A stretch of DNA of 64,000 nucleotides, from positions 6,712,167 to 6,776,166 of the forward strand of contig JARUPZ010000017.1 in assembly GCA_031213475.1 (NCBI GenBank), written 5' to 3'. Both the position numbers and the translations under genes were made by a program. This document shows, in pieces, positions 46,101 through 54,186 of the stretch. The DNA comes from Nereocystis luetkeana. Lineage: Eukaryota > Sar > Phaeophyceae > Laminariales > Laminariaceae. Under the pieces are notes generated by a model. That model saw nothing but the letters and a program-made list of their open reading frames with translations. It was not told where the DNA came from and did no database searches. How positions within the stretch are numbered: position 1 is the stretch's first letter; every line of letters starts with the position of its first letter.

Positions 46101-47721
46101 TCGCGTTGAGTTCCAATGGCCACCTGCTTCGTCTATGGTGCGAGGTTACTGTGTGGAAATCGTATTGTGTGCTGTGGCCGAGCAATCGGCGCACACCCGC
46201 TACTGTAGCGTTAGGATCGCTGCTCTCTCAATGGGATGTGATGCTCATTTGTTCCCGTCGCCGAATGCTATGTGGAATACGCAAGCACTTCAGCCTAGCT
46301 TGGTTTCAGCCCGTCGTGACGGTGGTTGTCTCGGCTTGCTCCGTTTTCGTGGTTGTCTCCGCTGGCGGTGTTGATCAGGTTCCTTCGGGGGTGTGCCCTG
46401 GCCACCTTGCCTGCTGGAATCTTCTCTTCCTCGGTGAACCTCAAACGACTGTGAGTCGCCGACTCCTGCTCGTTGATGCGTTTAGACAGTCCGTGATAAT
46501 CGAATACAACTGGAAGCATAACTTCGTTGGATGGATAGTCAGTACCTCGCACCCCCCTAGAGGAGCTCTGCGGTAATTTGGTCTGACGCTCCTCACTCGA
46601 GTGTCTTTATACCTCACCCGAACCCTGGCTTTAAAACAAAACAAATTGCACCCCAATGAGTCTCCCCACGTCCCAAGCATACGAAAACGCCATCATTCGA
46701 GCCAAGATTAGCTTTCTGACTATTTTGAGTTAAAACAACCCGTCATCCAGAAACAATTTTGGCGAACACATGATTCCCTTATCGTATACATTGTCCTACA
46801 AGAGGGTCAGAACATGTGCAGGTCAAGGCCCACTCACCGAGATATACTTCCAGTGGGATAGAGCCCCAGTCATGAGCTCCAACCATGGCATTGCCTGTAA
46901 CCCACGCGTCGTGCGCCCTGTTCCCCGCCGGTATTGTACCTCTGATGCCTTTACATGCAGGGAAATGAAGGACAACGAAGATCTGCAATGCCTACCTTCC
47001 ACGTAAGCATGTTTTCGTCCAGGCGTTGCACACATCACAGACGACAGATTTTTGTACAAGACCCCGGTAGGCCCATCTAATATGAATAGGCTTGATAAGG
47101 CGCGGCTCTCTTCCAGTACATAGCCGTTGGAGCTATTGAGCCCCGCGAGTGTATGTAGTTCCCTGCTTTTATAGCCTCGTTTTCGCGTTTGAAACATGAA
47201 TTGCATTCACGAATTGCATTGCGTACATCGCCCGCTTATTGAATACATACATATCACGCACTTTGTAGATATGATGGTGGGAAACACATGCCCACTGCAG
47301 CATTGTTTGATATCTACATGTGTTGGTTTGTAGTGTTCCTGTGATTGGCACACAGCCGTACCCGGCCTCCCTCCTCTGCCCTGTGTCGTCGTCTCAAACA
47401 GCACTGCTACGGTAATCACCCTCGACTCCAACGACAAAGTGGATGGCATATGCGGTGAGATCAACATTGCTGTGACGCCTACAGTGCTACCGCGTCATGA
47501 ACTATCTCGAAGTTGGCACTCGTCGGCCGCGAAGTGTTTGGTACCAAGTTTTTTTTGTCGCCGTGTGACTCGGTTGCCTCGATGCCATTCCAAAACCCAC
47601 TAATGGCTGCTTGGTCCGGTTCGTCTCTCGACCATGGGCCGCGCAGAGTGCACTCCCGTGAAGGCGGTCTTCTGTAGCAAAGGATTATCTTGCCAAAGTG
47701 GAATGACCGGCTACACTTGCG
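27858..47721 (+). CDS. Secreted leucine-rich repeat protein, one repeat per exon (whole gene span)
   Basis: Twenty-three exons were joined by splice consensus and phase. The product begins with a signal peptide, then a cysteine-rich region (exons 2-3), an LRR entry exon (4), a run of 23-26-residue LRRs (5-20), a CLP-type cap exon (21) and cysteine-rich exons (22-23). The repeat follows LxxNxLxxLPxGxFxxLxxL, the typical class also used by Toll-like receptors and lamprey VLRs, so the domain should fold as an extracellular solenoid that binds a ligand. Every junction from exon 3 to exon 21 is phase 2, splitting the last Leu codon of each repeat, so exons can be lost or duplicated without frameshift. 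No membrane segment or kinase was found; the 3' end lies beyond exon 23. The exon 21-22 phase is unresolved. The ligand and pathway are unknown. Confidence 0.85.
28507..28855 (+). CDS. LRR gene exon 2: cysteine-rich region
   Basis: Phase 0 in, phase 1 out (ATAG|GTATGAG). The exon opens MMYDTSDNLVG and then carries about eight cysteines spaced FEDCTACEEAWHALC, VCDL, ACGTFGGAC, EACQDHC, which suggests a disulfide-bonded helical domain of saposin-like spacing; that comparison is only by cysteine pattern. A second in-frame acceptor at 28468 would add 13 residues. The chosen acceptor has the better pyrimidine tract. Confidence 0.75.
29145..30512. repeat. Cluster of tRNA A-box-like repeat pieces in both orientations
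   Basis: The word gctcagtggt with flanking ccgactgag recurs on both strands: minus at about 29150-29170, plus at 29254-29275, minus at 30405-30425 and 30452-30472, plus at 30491-30508, with a weaker plus copy at about 29872-29892. The pairs 29150/29254 and 30452/30491 face each other. The word matches a pol III A box (TAGCTCAGTGGT), so these are probably SINE heads, some in inverted pairs. Only short pieces are recognisable. Confidence 0.5.
30948..31195 (-). mobile_element. tRNA-like SINE, copy B (best preserved)
   Basis: On the minus strand the head gccccggtggttcaagtgg contains an A box TGGTTCAAGTGG (31175-31186) and, 32 nt on, a B box GGTTCGTACCC (31133-31143), the spacing of a tRNA-derived promoter. 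No full cloverleaf folds, so it is a SINE head rather than a tRNA gene. The body passes through tttattt and ends with the block atcgcg / ggcacgtaccgtagcgggaa shared with copies A and C. Confidence 0.65.
33168..33246 (+). CDS. LRR gene exon 3: short cysteine-containing exon
   Basis: Acceptor cgcgcag|, donor CAT|gtgaga. Phase 1 in, phase 2 out, which switches the gene to the phase 2 used by all repeat exons. Encodes LSSSTNSCVDPASDGYKC and TFSGGTT; two cysteines consistent with an N-terminal cap. Confidence 0.75.
34169..34258 (+). CDS. LRR gene exon 4: first LRR / N-cap
   Basis: 90 nt, phase 2 in and out, acceptor gctcgcag|, donor CT|gtgagt. Encodes KLDKCLLTDADAKFLPACF then EDFGKTNIEKL: a longer, more divergent repeat with two Cys, as expected at the entry to the solenoid. 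Confidence 0.8.
34335..34781 (-). other. Antisense coding-like tract inside LRR intron 4
   Basis: The minus strand reads with coding-like composition (IRKSSAVFLSSITQKRLNI, then, in another frame, PSVVPYYAQPTQLLPPGLLY) and ends at a plausible donor CGCAG|GTAACT at 34335. At least one shift of frame separates the parts, so a decayed gene or element piece is more likely than a live exon. No family recognised. Confidence 0.25.
35843..35914 (+). CDS. LRR gene exon 5: one repeat
   Basis: 72 nt, phase 2-2, acceptor tttag|, donor CTT|gtgagt. Reads LLNRNTMTSIAEETFAGLSK then ITFL. Confidence 0.85.
36498..36569 (+). CDS. LRR gene exon 6: one repeat
   Basis: 72 nt, phase 2-2, acceptor ctccag|, donor TTT|gtaagt. 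Core FVNVPKGLFSGLTKLEHL. Closest to exon 8. Confidence 0.92.
36910..36981 (+). CDS. LRR gene exon 7: one repeat
   Basis: 72 nt, phase 2-2, acceptor gttcag|, donor CTTT|gtaaga. Core LVSFPKGAFSDLGSLKTL. Closest to exon 9. Confidence 0.92.
37474..37545 (+). CDS. LRR gene exon 8: one repeat
   Basis: 72 nt, phase 2-2, acceptor ttctcag|, donor TTT|gtgagt. Core LVTVPKGLFVNLRKLENL. Pairs with exon 6. Confidence 0.92.
37906..37977 (+). CDS. LRR gene exon 9: one repeat
   Basis: 72 nt, phase 2-2, acceptor tctcag|, donor ACT|gtaagg. Core IASLPKGVFSDLASLRTL. Pairs with exon 7. Confidence 0.92.
38373..38582 (+). CDS. LRR gene exon 10: long irregular exon
   Basis: 210 nt, phase 2-2, acceptor gcatttcag|, donor ATT|gtgagt. 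The last third is a normal repeat (LTPESLPVDLFLGVPRLEVL). The first two thirds (SRALPSETNNAFHDI, VRETSATLRLHDF) do not follow the consensus; they may be an inserted loop or one to two strongly diverged repeats fused by intron loss. Confidence 0.75.
39060..39325 (+). mobile_element. Intronic inverted-repeat element (MITE), copy 1
   Basis: Shares with the copies at 41.1, 45.5 and 46.7 kb the blocks gcacattcccgccat, cttgggccataggaaca, gtttggtttttgccgaa, tgttttcgggtgaggta and tggagctctt; the right end has gcatcgtagatcgc. The ends are degraded, so borders are approximate. Confidence 0.5.
39425..39500 (+). pseudogene. Decayed LRR exon
   Basis: ctgcctgaagggttattcgag (39448-39468) gives LPEGLFELSS in one frame, preceded in another frame by VNVTNAG. 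A single-base slip separates the halves, and acceptor and donor are missing, so the repeat appears to have been lost from the gene. Confidence 0.4.
39819..39896 (+). CDS. LRR gene exon 11: one longer repeat
   Basis: 78 nt, phase 2-2, acceptor cctgtag|, donor ATTT|gtgagt. Core LTSLVGLFDSLDKLKYL; 26 residues, two more than the usual repeat. Confidence 0.85.
40352..40423 (+). CDS. LRR gene exon 12: one repeat
   Basis: 72 nt, phase 2-2, acceptor gatccag|, donor CCT|gtgagt. Core VRTVPDRLFIGLTKLESL. Confidence 0.9.
41099..41432. mobile_element. Intronic inverted-repeat element (MITE), copy 2
   Basis: The left end cgttctacgataaaggt (41099-41115) faces the right end tacccctatcgtagaacg (41414-41431). 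Inside are the family blocks catatttcagc, ataacggggctccttaa and atgatgtttttccatacttg. A second inverted pair (41183-41206 and 41573-41596) interleaves with it, so at least two insertions or a rearranged pair are present. Confidence 0.65.
41183..41596. mobile_element. Interleaved element with 24-bp perfect inverted ends
   Basis: gtcgaggccttcaacgatag plus aggc at 41183-41206 is repeated as an exact reverse complement at 41573-41596. The ends are related to those of the MITE family here (cttcaacgatagaggc versus gttctacgataggggt), pointing to a subfamily. Confidence 0.7.
41817..41888 (+). CDS. LRR gene exon 13: one repeat
   Basis: 72 nt, phase 2-2, acceptor cgtcag|, donor ACT|gtgagt. Core LKNLPDGVFSGLTALRTL, the closest of all exons to the animal-style typical LRR consensus. 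Confidence 0.92.
42425..42493 (+). CDS. LRR gene exon 14: repeat, module type A copy 1
   Basis: 69 nt, phase 2-2, acceptor tggcag|, donor CATT|gtgagt. Core LTGLGSSLSGLAELRTL. Near-identical in plan to exons 17 and 18. Confidence 0.9.
43111..43179 (+). CDS. LRR gene exon 15: repeat, module type B copy 1
   Basis: 69 nt, phase 2-2, acceptor caatcag|, donor ACT|gtgagt. Core DNDLTLTEDVFSGLVNLKTL. Pairs with exon 19. Confidence 0.9.
43583..43654 (+). CDS. LRR gene exon 16: repeat, module type C copy 1
   Basis: 72 nt, phase 2-2, acceptor cacgtcag|, donor AAT|gtaagt. Core LTALPAMVFSPMVNLVEM. The last residue is Met instead of Leu. Pairs with exon 20. Confidence 0.88.
44277..44345 (+). CDS. LRR gene exon 17: repeat, module type A copy 2
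   Basis: 69 nt, phase 2-2, acceptor tgacag|, donor CTT|gtgaga. Core LTSLGSSLSRLTSLRTL. Confidence 0.9.
44564..44634 (+). pseudogene. Decayed LRR exon, module type C copy 2
   Basis: The line gtaccgcaagcaaccactgt continuing through 44625 gives VPQATTVLFPSLVNLNVL, parallel to LPAMVFSPMVNLVEM of exon 16. The expected donor reads agcaca and no acceptor is present. It lies between exons 17 (A) and 18 (A), where a type C exon is expected. Confidence 0.5.
44904..44972 (+). CDS. LRR gene exon 18: repeat, module type A copy 3
   Basis: 69 nt, phase 2-2, acceptor atcacag|, donor CTT|gtaagc. Core LTDVGSSLSGLTELRTL. Confidence 0.9.
45519..45749. mobile_element. Intronic inverted-repeat element (MITE), copy 3
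   Basis: A compact 231-bp copy: left end cgttctaccataggggt (45519-45535), right end accctctatcgtagaacg (45732-45749), mutual inverted repeats over about 17 bp. Interior blocks: gcacatttccgccat, tctggatgacggggctcc, tgacgttttggtatactta, gttgatttttgccgg. Confidence 0.75.
45880..45948 (+). CDS. LRR gene exon 19: repeat, module type B copy 3
   Basis: 69 nt, phase 2-2, acceptor gatcag|, donor ACT|gtgagt. Core DNKLVLTEHAFADLGNLEAL. Confidence 0.9.
46379..46450 (+). CDS. LRR gene exon 20: repeat, module type C copy 3
   Basis: 72 nt, phase 2-2, acceptor gatcag|, donor ACT|gtgagt. Core LATLPAGIFSSSVNLKRL. Confidence 0.88.
46545..46800 (-). mobile_element. Intronic inverted-repeat element (MITE), copy 4, reversed
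   Basis: Read on the minus strand it gives, in family order, tatacgataagggaatca, tttctggatgacggg, gatggcgttttcgtatgctt and ttcgggtgaggta. It is inverted relative to the other three copies. Ends diverged. Confidence 0.55.
46961..47002 (+). CDS. LRR gene exon 21: C-terminal cap start
   Basis: 42 nt, phase 2-2, acceptor catgcag|, donor CCAC|gtaagc. Encodes EMKDNEDLQCLPST: half a repeat ending in an LxCLP motif, as commonly closes an LRR solenoid. Confidence 0.75.
47356..47454 (+). CDS. LRR gene exon 22: cysteine-containing C-terminal segment
   Basis: Acceptor gcacacag|, donor TGCG|gtgaga. The natural frame gives VPGLPPLPCVVVSNSTATVI then TLDSNDKVDGICG, with phase 1 out matching exon 23. That frame needs phase 1 in, but exon 21 leaves phase 2. 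The phase-2 reading is also open but Arg/Gln-rich and does not join exon 23. Either a small exon is missing between them or the assembly or gene has a one-base change. Confidence 0.6.
47647..47721 (+). CDS. LRR gene exon 23: cysteine-rich exon
   Basis: 75 nt, phase 1 in and out, acceptor cgcgcag|, donor TGCG|gtgagt. Encodes CTPVKAVFCSKGLSCQSG then MTGYTCG; C-x5-8-C spacing with a GYTC end, EGF- or cap-like. It expects a further phase-1 exon. Confidence 0.75.
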
Positions 47722-50700
47722 GTGAGTCCCTAGCGTGGGCAGTTGTTTCTGCCGTGTCTAGATTGGTGGGCAGTGGACCGTATGCGTTTTACGATCGCCG
47801 GGGCGTCGCATAAGGAGCGTGGTCGCAATGCTCCATCTTTGGTGAATAGATAGGTATTCGTGGAGCATATCTCTCAAGCGGATGACAGATTTTACCGTAG
47901 CAGCGTTGGACATAATATCGCACCTTGTCTCAAAGGCGGGCCACGAAAGTATGTCGTACGGGTGGCGACTTTATGGTACAACCCACCTAGCGTTCACTAT
48001 TTTCTATAATGCATGCCCCAATATGATAATGTCACTCACTCAGCCCTCGTTCCAATTGCCGACAAATTGTTGGTGTGAACAGTCACCAAGTAACACGCCG
48101 AGTGGACGGTGGAACCGAACACCACAGAGGCTTCGAGGACTCCAGCGCAGCTCAATGCTATGGCTATTGGTTGCCGGGTTTTTGGGTCCATACGGGCGGG
48201 TGACTGCACACGTCGCCCTTTCGCTGCCACACGTGAAGCGGGACCGCGCTGCAACGGTATGTATCCTAGCGCACGTCAGGGAGAGACGGCACACCGACGT
48301 AACCTCCCATTGGTGCGACGCGTGATCCACAATGACGTGCCATGGTGAAACCGATACATCTGCACTATTGTTCTTGGGGGTATCTAATACCGGAAGGGCA
48401 GAGGGTGTCTCCAATCGTGATGCTCGATCCAACTGCCTGTGTTGAGGAGTCGGTACGTTGTATCATACGTCAATGTATCTGTCCGATAGGCTGTGTGTTG
48501 TGTTATCTGAACGTGAATTTTATCTCTTAGATTTTGCGTTGGCTCGGGAACGGCACATACATCTGTGCGGAGGACTCGACCGCGCGGCAGTGGCGTTCTA
48601 CGTCCATCAAGGGACCACATGGCAGACCTGAATTTCGCACAAACGTGCGGGGCTAATCCCGTGGTAACTCGATCAGGGCTTGCTTTGGAACTAGTGAAGA
48701 GGCTCGAATGGTGTTGAGCGTACACGTGGGAACAGCAATATGCCTTTGAAATTGAGGGGGGCGGTAGTTCCAGGAGATATCGACCACTCACTGCTGCGGA
48801 AGAGGGGCCTCAGCCGTCAGCCAAGATATTTCGCTGATTATTTACGTATTTTAGTTCTTTACATTTTACCGTCGCTATGTGCGCTGGCATGAATCAGTTT
48901 GCTACGCGGCGCCCACGCAACATATTCAAGCCAACGTTTGGCTGGGGTGTTGAGAGCGGCACCCGAGTTACATAAACGCCGCAGTGAAGGGGGGGGGCAG
49001 TCATCCTGCCGCAACAGCAAGCAATGTACGGGCTGCGATGATAGTTTGCTGTTGGAAGCGTGCATGTATAGATGGCTTCGTTCGCTGTTACGTTAGCGGG
49101 TTAGGGTCGAGCTGCGCTTGGAACGTGCGGGTAACTCGGTTCGCTCGCTCTCCGCAAAAATTGGGTGCTGGTTGGGGTGTGGTAGGGGATCGTTGGAACC
49201 TCAACGTATTACGAATTTATTTGAACGTATTAGGTACTGCTCTACCAGGTATGACAAGGTATCATAATATTTACTAATGGGTGATTACCAACTAAACAAT
49301 GTGACGGACGATTTTTGAGAATAGTGGCGACTACGTGGCAGGTGACCGGGGGATATCAACAGTCAACTAAGCCGGATAATTACACCGGATCTGCGATATC
49401 TGAGACGTTCTCAAGTCGCACTACTCAACGACGTGTTTACGATGGTGATTACTGTACCTAAACTACGACAGAGGCGCGCACGAGATATCAAGCTCCACTT
49501 GCAGACATATAACTTATCTCACAAACATGCGTTTGAGGTTTTCTTGGCCCATATTTCCCGTTTTTCTAGTTTTCAGTAGCTCGCTCGACGTCATACGGCT
49601 AGTAGTGCAGACGTGCGGTAGTACTGCTCCGGAAGCGTTTAAGCGGTACAAATCAAATGTTCGAGAATTCCGTATTTCAACAAATAGGAACGGCAGCAAG
49701 AACTGACGCCCGTCAATTTGACTCACGCCGCAAGCGCGAGAGATAGCTGAAGAATGCCCTGTTGCGAGTCAACGTCATCATCGTCGGCAACTTCGGCTCA
49801 ATGTTTGTAGGATCAAAGACACATGGGTGGTGCAAGTATTTTGCATACTGCACCCAGATCCCAGGTTTAACCTCTGAAATCGATTCCACACCTCGACTAC
49901 AGCTGCGATTAAAGAGCACGGCCTACGATTGCCCGTCTGCTCGTATTGGCGCCAGCCTCTTTACAAACGGGTGGTATCTGGCGGCCGTTGTCTCATCTAG
50001 CGGTGCCACACCCACTGTATGCGATTTATAAACGCCCACGTGCATCTCCAGAAACTCCACCAACTTCAGGGTTGTGTACGTTGTACAAATCCATGCGTAG
50101 GAGCACACATGAAATACGCCTGTAATACGTGCTTGCAGCACGATAGTGTCTGTGGTGCGTATGGAACGAGGGAGTCCATCACGCCCCCAGGTCTAAGGGA
50201 TTGCGAACGCGCAAACCATTGGACTCTGCCGGCCGGGCGTTTGGCACTTTACGATATACACGAACCGTCCAGTTTAGCTCTTGGTCCTAAATTCACGCAT
50301 GTCTTCGCGACATCGAGAGACACGGACGGATACACCAGTATTCAAAAATATGGGTTTCTCTTGCCTCGGACCACAAGGAACCACTGCACTAAAACACCAA
50401 ACCTAGGGCAGGGTGCAGTGGGCCAATTTACTACCGTTGTGGTGTTGTTTGAGCCACAAGAGTGGCTCACGTTCCCTTAAGGGCACCTTCACAATCGGCC
50501 AAGGGATCCGTTCCTGTTAACGCAGAGCGGCATACCGGGCATCGAAGTCCAGTGGAAGGGGGAGGCGTTCTACTATAATAGGGATTCACCTTAGTATACC
50601 ATTATGTATGCTTCCCATACTTTCGGGCCGTTTGGCGCCCAGCACATAAAAACGGGGTGCAACATTTAGTTTTCCTCTTACTAGATCCATTGGTTTTCGC

Positions 50701-51860
50701 GGGCTTCAATTCATCATTTTGTTTTCCGCAAGCAATTATCCTTGATTCATGCGGCAAATAGTATTCCATTCGGTTCGTTCCAACCGTCTGTGGGGGGATT
50801 CAGACACGCTCCTGGCTCTCGTGGCGACAGAGGAAAACACACTTCTGCATTCTGTGCATAGCTCCAGTACTTGATCGCATTCGCGATGTGTGAGCGTTGT
50901 TTTACCAAACCCTTTAGTAAGTGTTGCACCGAGTTCGTTGCGCGTTGGTTCTATTGCCCAGCTCTCGGTCTAAACTGCACTGGTCCTGTTGTTCAAGGCT
51001 ACTATCTCCTAGCAATGTGTTCCGTTTAAAATATGGTACGTATTGAAGAGACGGGTTCGTGATTTGGGCGACTCCTGGCTTACCAGTGGCCGACCCATGG
51101 CACGCTGTACGACAAACTATCATACATTGAAAGGCTTCGGACACAGCAGGCGATTCCACGTCCGCGGCCGTCACGACAGTTTTGTGCAGCAGTGGCTGCG
51201 GTTGTTGCTTGCACCGACTGTACATGTACTGCCATCTCACTCTGAGGGGGGGTGCTGCCTGTACAGTTTTTAAACACATGTACGGGATCGACACCACCGT
51301 AGTTATTCTTTGAATCGACGGGGCACCTAACGGCAGCAGTATTCACGAGGTTTGCCGCTACAACCACTCTACGGCGAGATGCTTTGATTTTGACTGGAGA
51401 TGTTTCGAATAAACTATTGATTTTGTTTCCAATCGAGGACGCCGCGGAAGGCGTTCATATTATTAGGGGATTTGAAGATTATGATGGCAGGCCATGAAAA
51501 AGGGAATACAAGCCCTTCGACAGGCAGGGTCAGTTCAAAGCGAAGGTATCCAAAATTTGTGAGAGGTGAACCATCAGCACTGCTGAGATAGATCGATCCC
51601 GCGGGGACTGTTCAAACTTGAGTGTTTTCTAATGTGGGGTGTGTCTGGACGAAGTTCACCCACATGCACGGTACATCGGTTGCTCTGTTAATGATGACAT
51701 TGTTCGCAGGACGATGGCTGACTCTGGCGCTACGTCGTAGGCGGTTTTATGACGACAAGTGTACTGCGGTGATAATCTGTGGGATGCTCACTCATTACGG
51801 ACACGTGCAAAGCCTCATAGTGCCTTACCTGGTTAGCGTCGCTTGGTGAAAAAACTTGAT
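47722..51860. other. Downstream of exon 23; 3' end of LRR gene not resolved
   Basis: Two acceptor-preceded stretches could continue the gene in phase 1: 48540-48641 (ctcttag| then FALARERHIHLCGG, ending in a stop) and 49556-49608 (tttttctag| then FSSSLDVIRLVVQTC, donor gcg|gtagta). Neither is compelling. No membrane segment was found. 48277-48297 carries the dispersed box also seen at 550 and 1127. Confidence 0.3.
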
Positions 51861-51889
51861 GATTCCTCTACTCATACAAGGCTTGCGGT

Positions 51890-54186
51890 ACCATGAAAGG
51901 TCACAACGTAACACTCCGACGCCGACTACGCTTCTCGAACCTGCTTGTCCCTTCGACGGAGTGTCCCATTCCGTGGTCATCTGCTCAAACGCTCGGAAGC
52001 TATTGCTCATTTGCTAAGTCTGTTGCAGTGTTCTGCTGGTTGCCTGCAAGTACGTGCCTTGCACGGGTATTCGCCAAAGACGTGGCGCTCGGGGTTTGGC
52101 CAATTGTACCCCTCCGCTTATCACTAGGTCCACCATTGCTGGCTACGGCTACGCTAGCTGCTTGCGCGATCGTTTGCACCGCGAGCCGGGGGGTCTCTGC
52201 TACCCCATTCTCCGACCCCGTGTGAGGGAACCGGCGCGAGCTTCCTCACAAATCAGCTACACTGTCTATTCAACCCTGCTTCTCGTGCCCCTTGCCCCGA
52301 CGGACACTCGGGGCGCGAGTGATAGTCGCGGTGTCAACGAATCAAATATTAGCCCTTTTACCCGCTCCGACCTTCGCCTTGCGGGCTGTGTGGCGGTCGG
52401 TACTGGCCGACCTGCGCCGCGTTTCAGCTCGACCATGGGGTTCAGTGTCGAGCGTTATTCAGTTGCCACGCCCCCGCACTGCTGTAAGGGATGACACGGC
52501 TACTCGTACCTTCTCGATGTTTGCCGTCGATATCCCGAGCTGTCGATCAGGGCCAAGGTGTTTGCCGGTGAGGGCAGGAGAGCACGTAGTCGGGGGCGGG
52601 GTGGAGGGTCCGCGTAAAGCGTTCGTCGCATGCTTCCTAGCACGCGTACGAGAAGCTTGGGTTGTGACGGACAAATCTCCGCGAATGAGCTCTACTTACT
52701 TGTATCTGAGGGATGTTCAGCCACTTTCGAAGGTAGCCATCAGTAAGGTTTGCCTCGCTTATTTTTACGGCCCGATATTTTGAGGAGCGGTGGGTTTGGC
52801 TTCGGCCAGGAGTGGTGCATATGGTTGGGGCACTATCAATCTGTAGAAGGCGACAGAGTCACTGCTTGCTTGTGTGAGGTCGGCGATGGTGCGAACGAGC
52901 GAGACGATGCGGTTGACTGAGATGGATAGAGTTGTGAAGGCGTCGGCTCAGGCACGGTATGAGCGCGGGGCATATACTTCGATAGAGTCCTCTTCATCAT
53001 TCTATTCTCCCACTTCTTTGTCGGTTCTCCGTTCTAACGCCTCGCGCTTTTGTTTTTAGCCTGGTGGTAGCTGCTTCAACGCTGACTAGAAGGGGGGGGG
53101 TACTGGACTGCGTGGTGGTCGATAGCTTCTTCCGGTGTACTGTCAACAGAGTGTAGGCGGAAACGAGAGCTGAAGAGGCCCATTGTTTCCTGCACGTCCT
53201 CCGAGGGTTATCCGACGAGTTTCATTGATTACTAACGGTCTCTCTTTTTGATGGAAACATTGCCGTGATTAACAGGCTGTTGGGGTTGACTGGCTAGTAT
53301 CGTCGGGTACAGCAGAAGATGTACGTGCTCTCGTATTTAAGCTTGCACTGGTAGGTGGGGGCACAGCAGGGGATGTACGTGTTGTCTGTATCGAACTAGC
53401 TATAGCGAGCGGGGGCACAGCAGAGGATTTTGTACTTCCAGTGATGGTTAGCCAGATGGGTCAAGGTGAGAGTTACTGCTGCTGTGAGAACGTCTCGAGT
53501 GTTGGATCGAGGGGGTTGCGCCACTCCGTGTGCTCGCGGCCCCTAGAAAAGCTACATCGAGACTATGTTGTCGAAATGCTGGGGCCCTTCTCATCTAGCC
53601 GAAATGAGCTTCCTTGGGTCCTCCCAACGGGGGCGTGCTTGCTGGCAGGACCAGCCCTTGTACCCAGCCTGGTGGGGTCGTTCCATCCAGCATGCACCGT
53701 CGCAGGCATGTCGCCGTCCCGAGTCGCACAAGATCGCCGGGAGGGAAAGGGGCTCGGGCTCGCCATGACTTCCTCCCCCAGACTGGAGGCTGCAGCTGAA
53801 GGTTCCGCTGGCTGATCGTTAGCAAAGGCGCTAGGCTGGTCGTCGTCTCCGTCGTTGGGCTCGTTGTCGGAGGCTGCTCCCCCATTGTCTCCCGCTGCCT
53901 CGTTGGTGTGCGTGGGATCTCCCGCTTCGGCCTGCTGTGATCCTTCTTGGTCGGGCGGCCCCAGAGATTCCAGGAAGTTGAAGTCGCGTTCAAATTCTGC
54001 CTCGGCCGTCACGTGCGTTTTTTTACTCCTCCGTATTTTTGATCGTCCTCCGGAGTGTGCAATGATGAAAGAACACGGTGCTCCCCAAATGTAGATCCTG
54101 CGCTCGCCTTTCGTACCGACGTAATCAGGGAGACGTGGTCGAGAAGAAGTCGCGAAAAAAGTCGCCGTGTTGAGTTCGCGAGGCAA
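51890..54186 (-). other. Broken minus-strand low-complexity coding-like region
   Basis: GC rises and the minus strand reads as Ser/Thr/Ala/Pro-rich protein over most of 2.3 kb, with interruptions. The longest intact part is 53563-54183 (about 200 residues): a basic segment (KIRRSKKTHVTAEAEF), FERDFNFLESLGPPDQEG, then an acidic Asp/Asn/Gln/Ala-rich part (SDNEPNDGDDDQPSAF). No ATG begins it; an internal acceptor near 54100 is possible. I recognise no domain. It could be a decayed host gene or the first ORF of a mobile element. Confidence 0.3.
53295..53442. repeat. Three-copy tandem repeat of about 55-60 bp
   Basis: ggtacagcagaagatgtacg, gggcacagcaggggatgtac and gggcacagcagaggattttg follow each other near 53311, 53359 and 53413. 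On the minus strand each gives SSAVP or SPAVP, so the repeat is in keeping with a low-complexity protein. Confidence 0.6.

Noticed and set aside
27858-47721. ROCO-GTPase or NB-ARC-type LRR gene
   Set aside because: No GTPase, COR or NB-ARC motif was found in any exon, and the product begins with a signal peptide and cysteine-rich caps, pointing to an extracellular protein.
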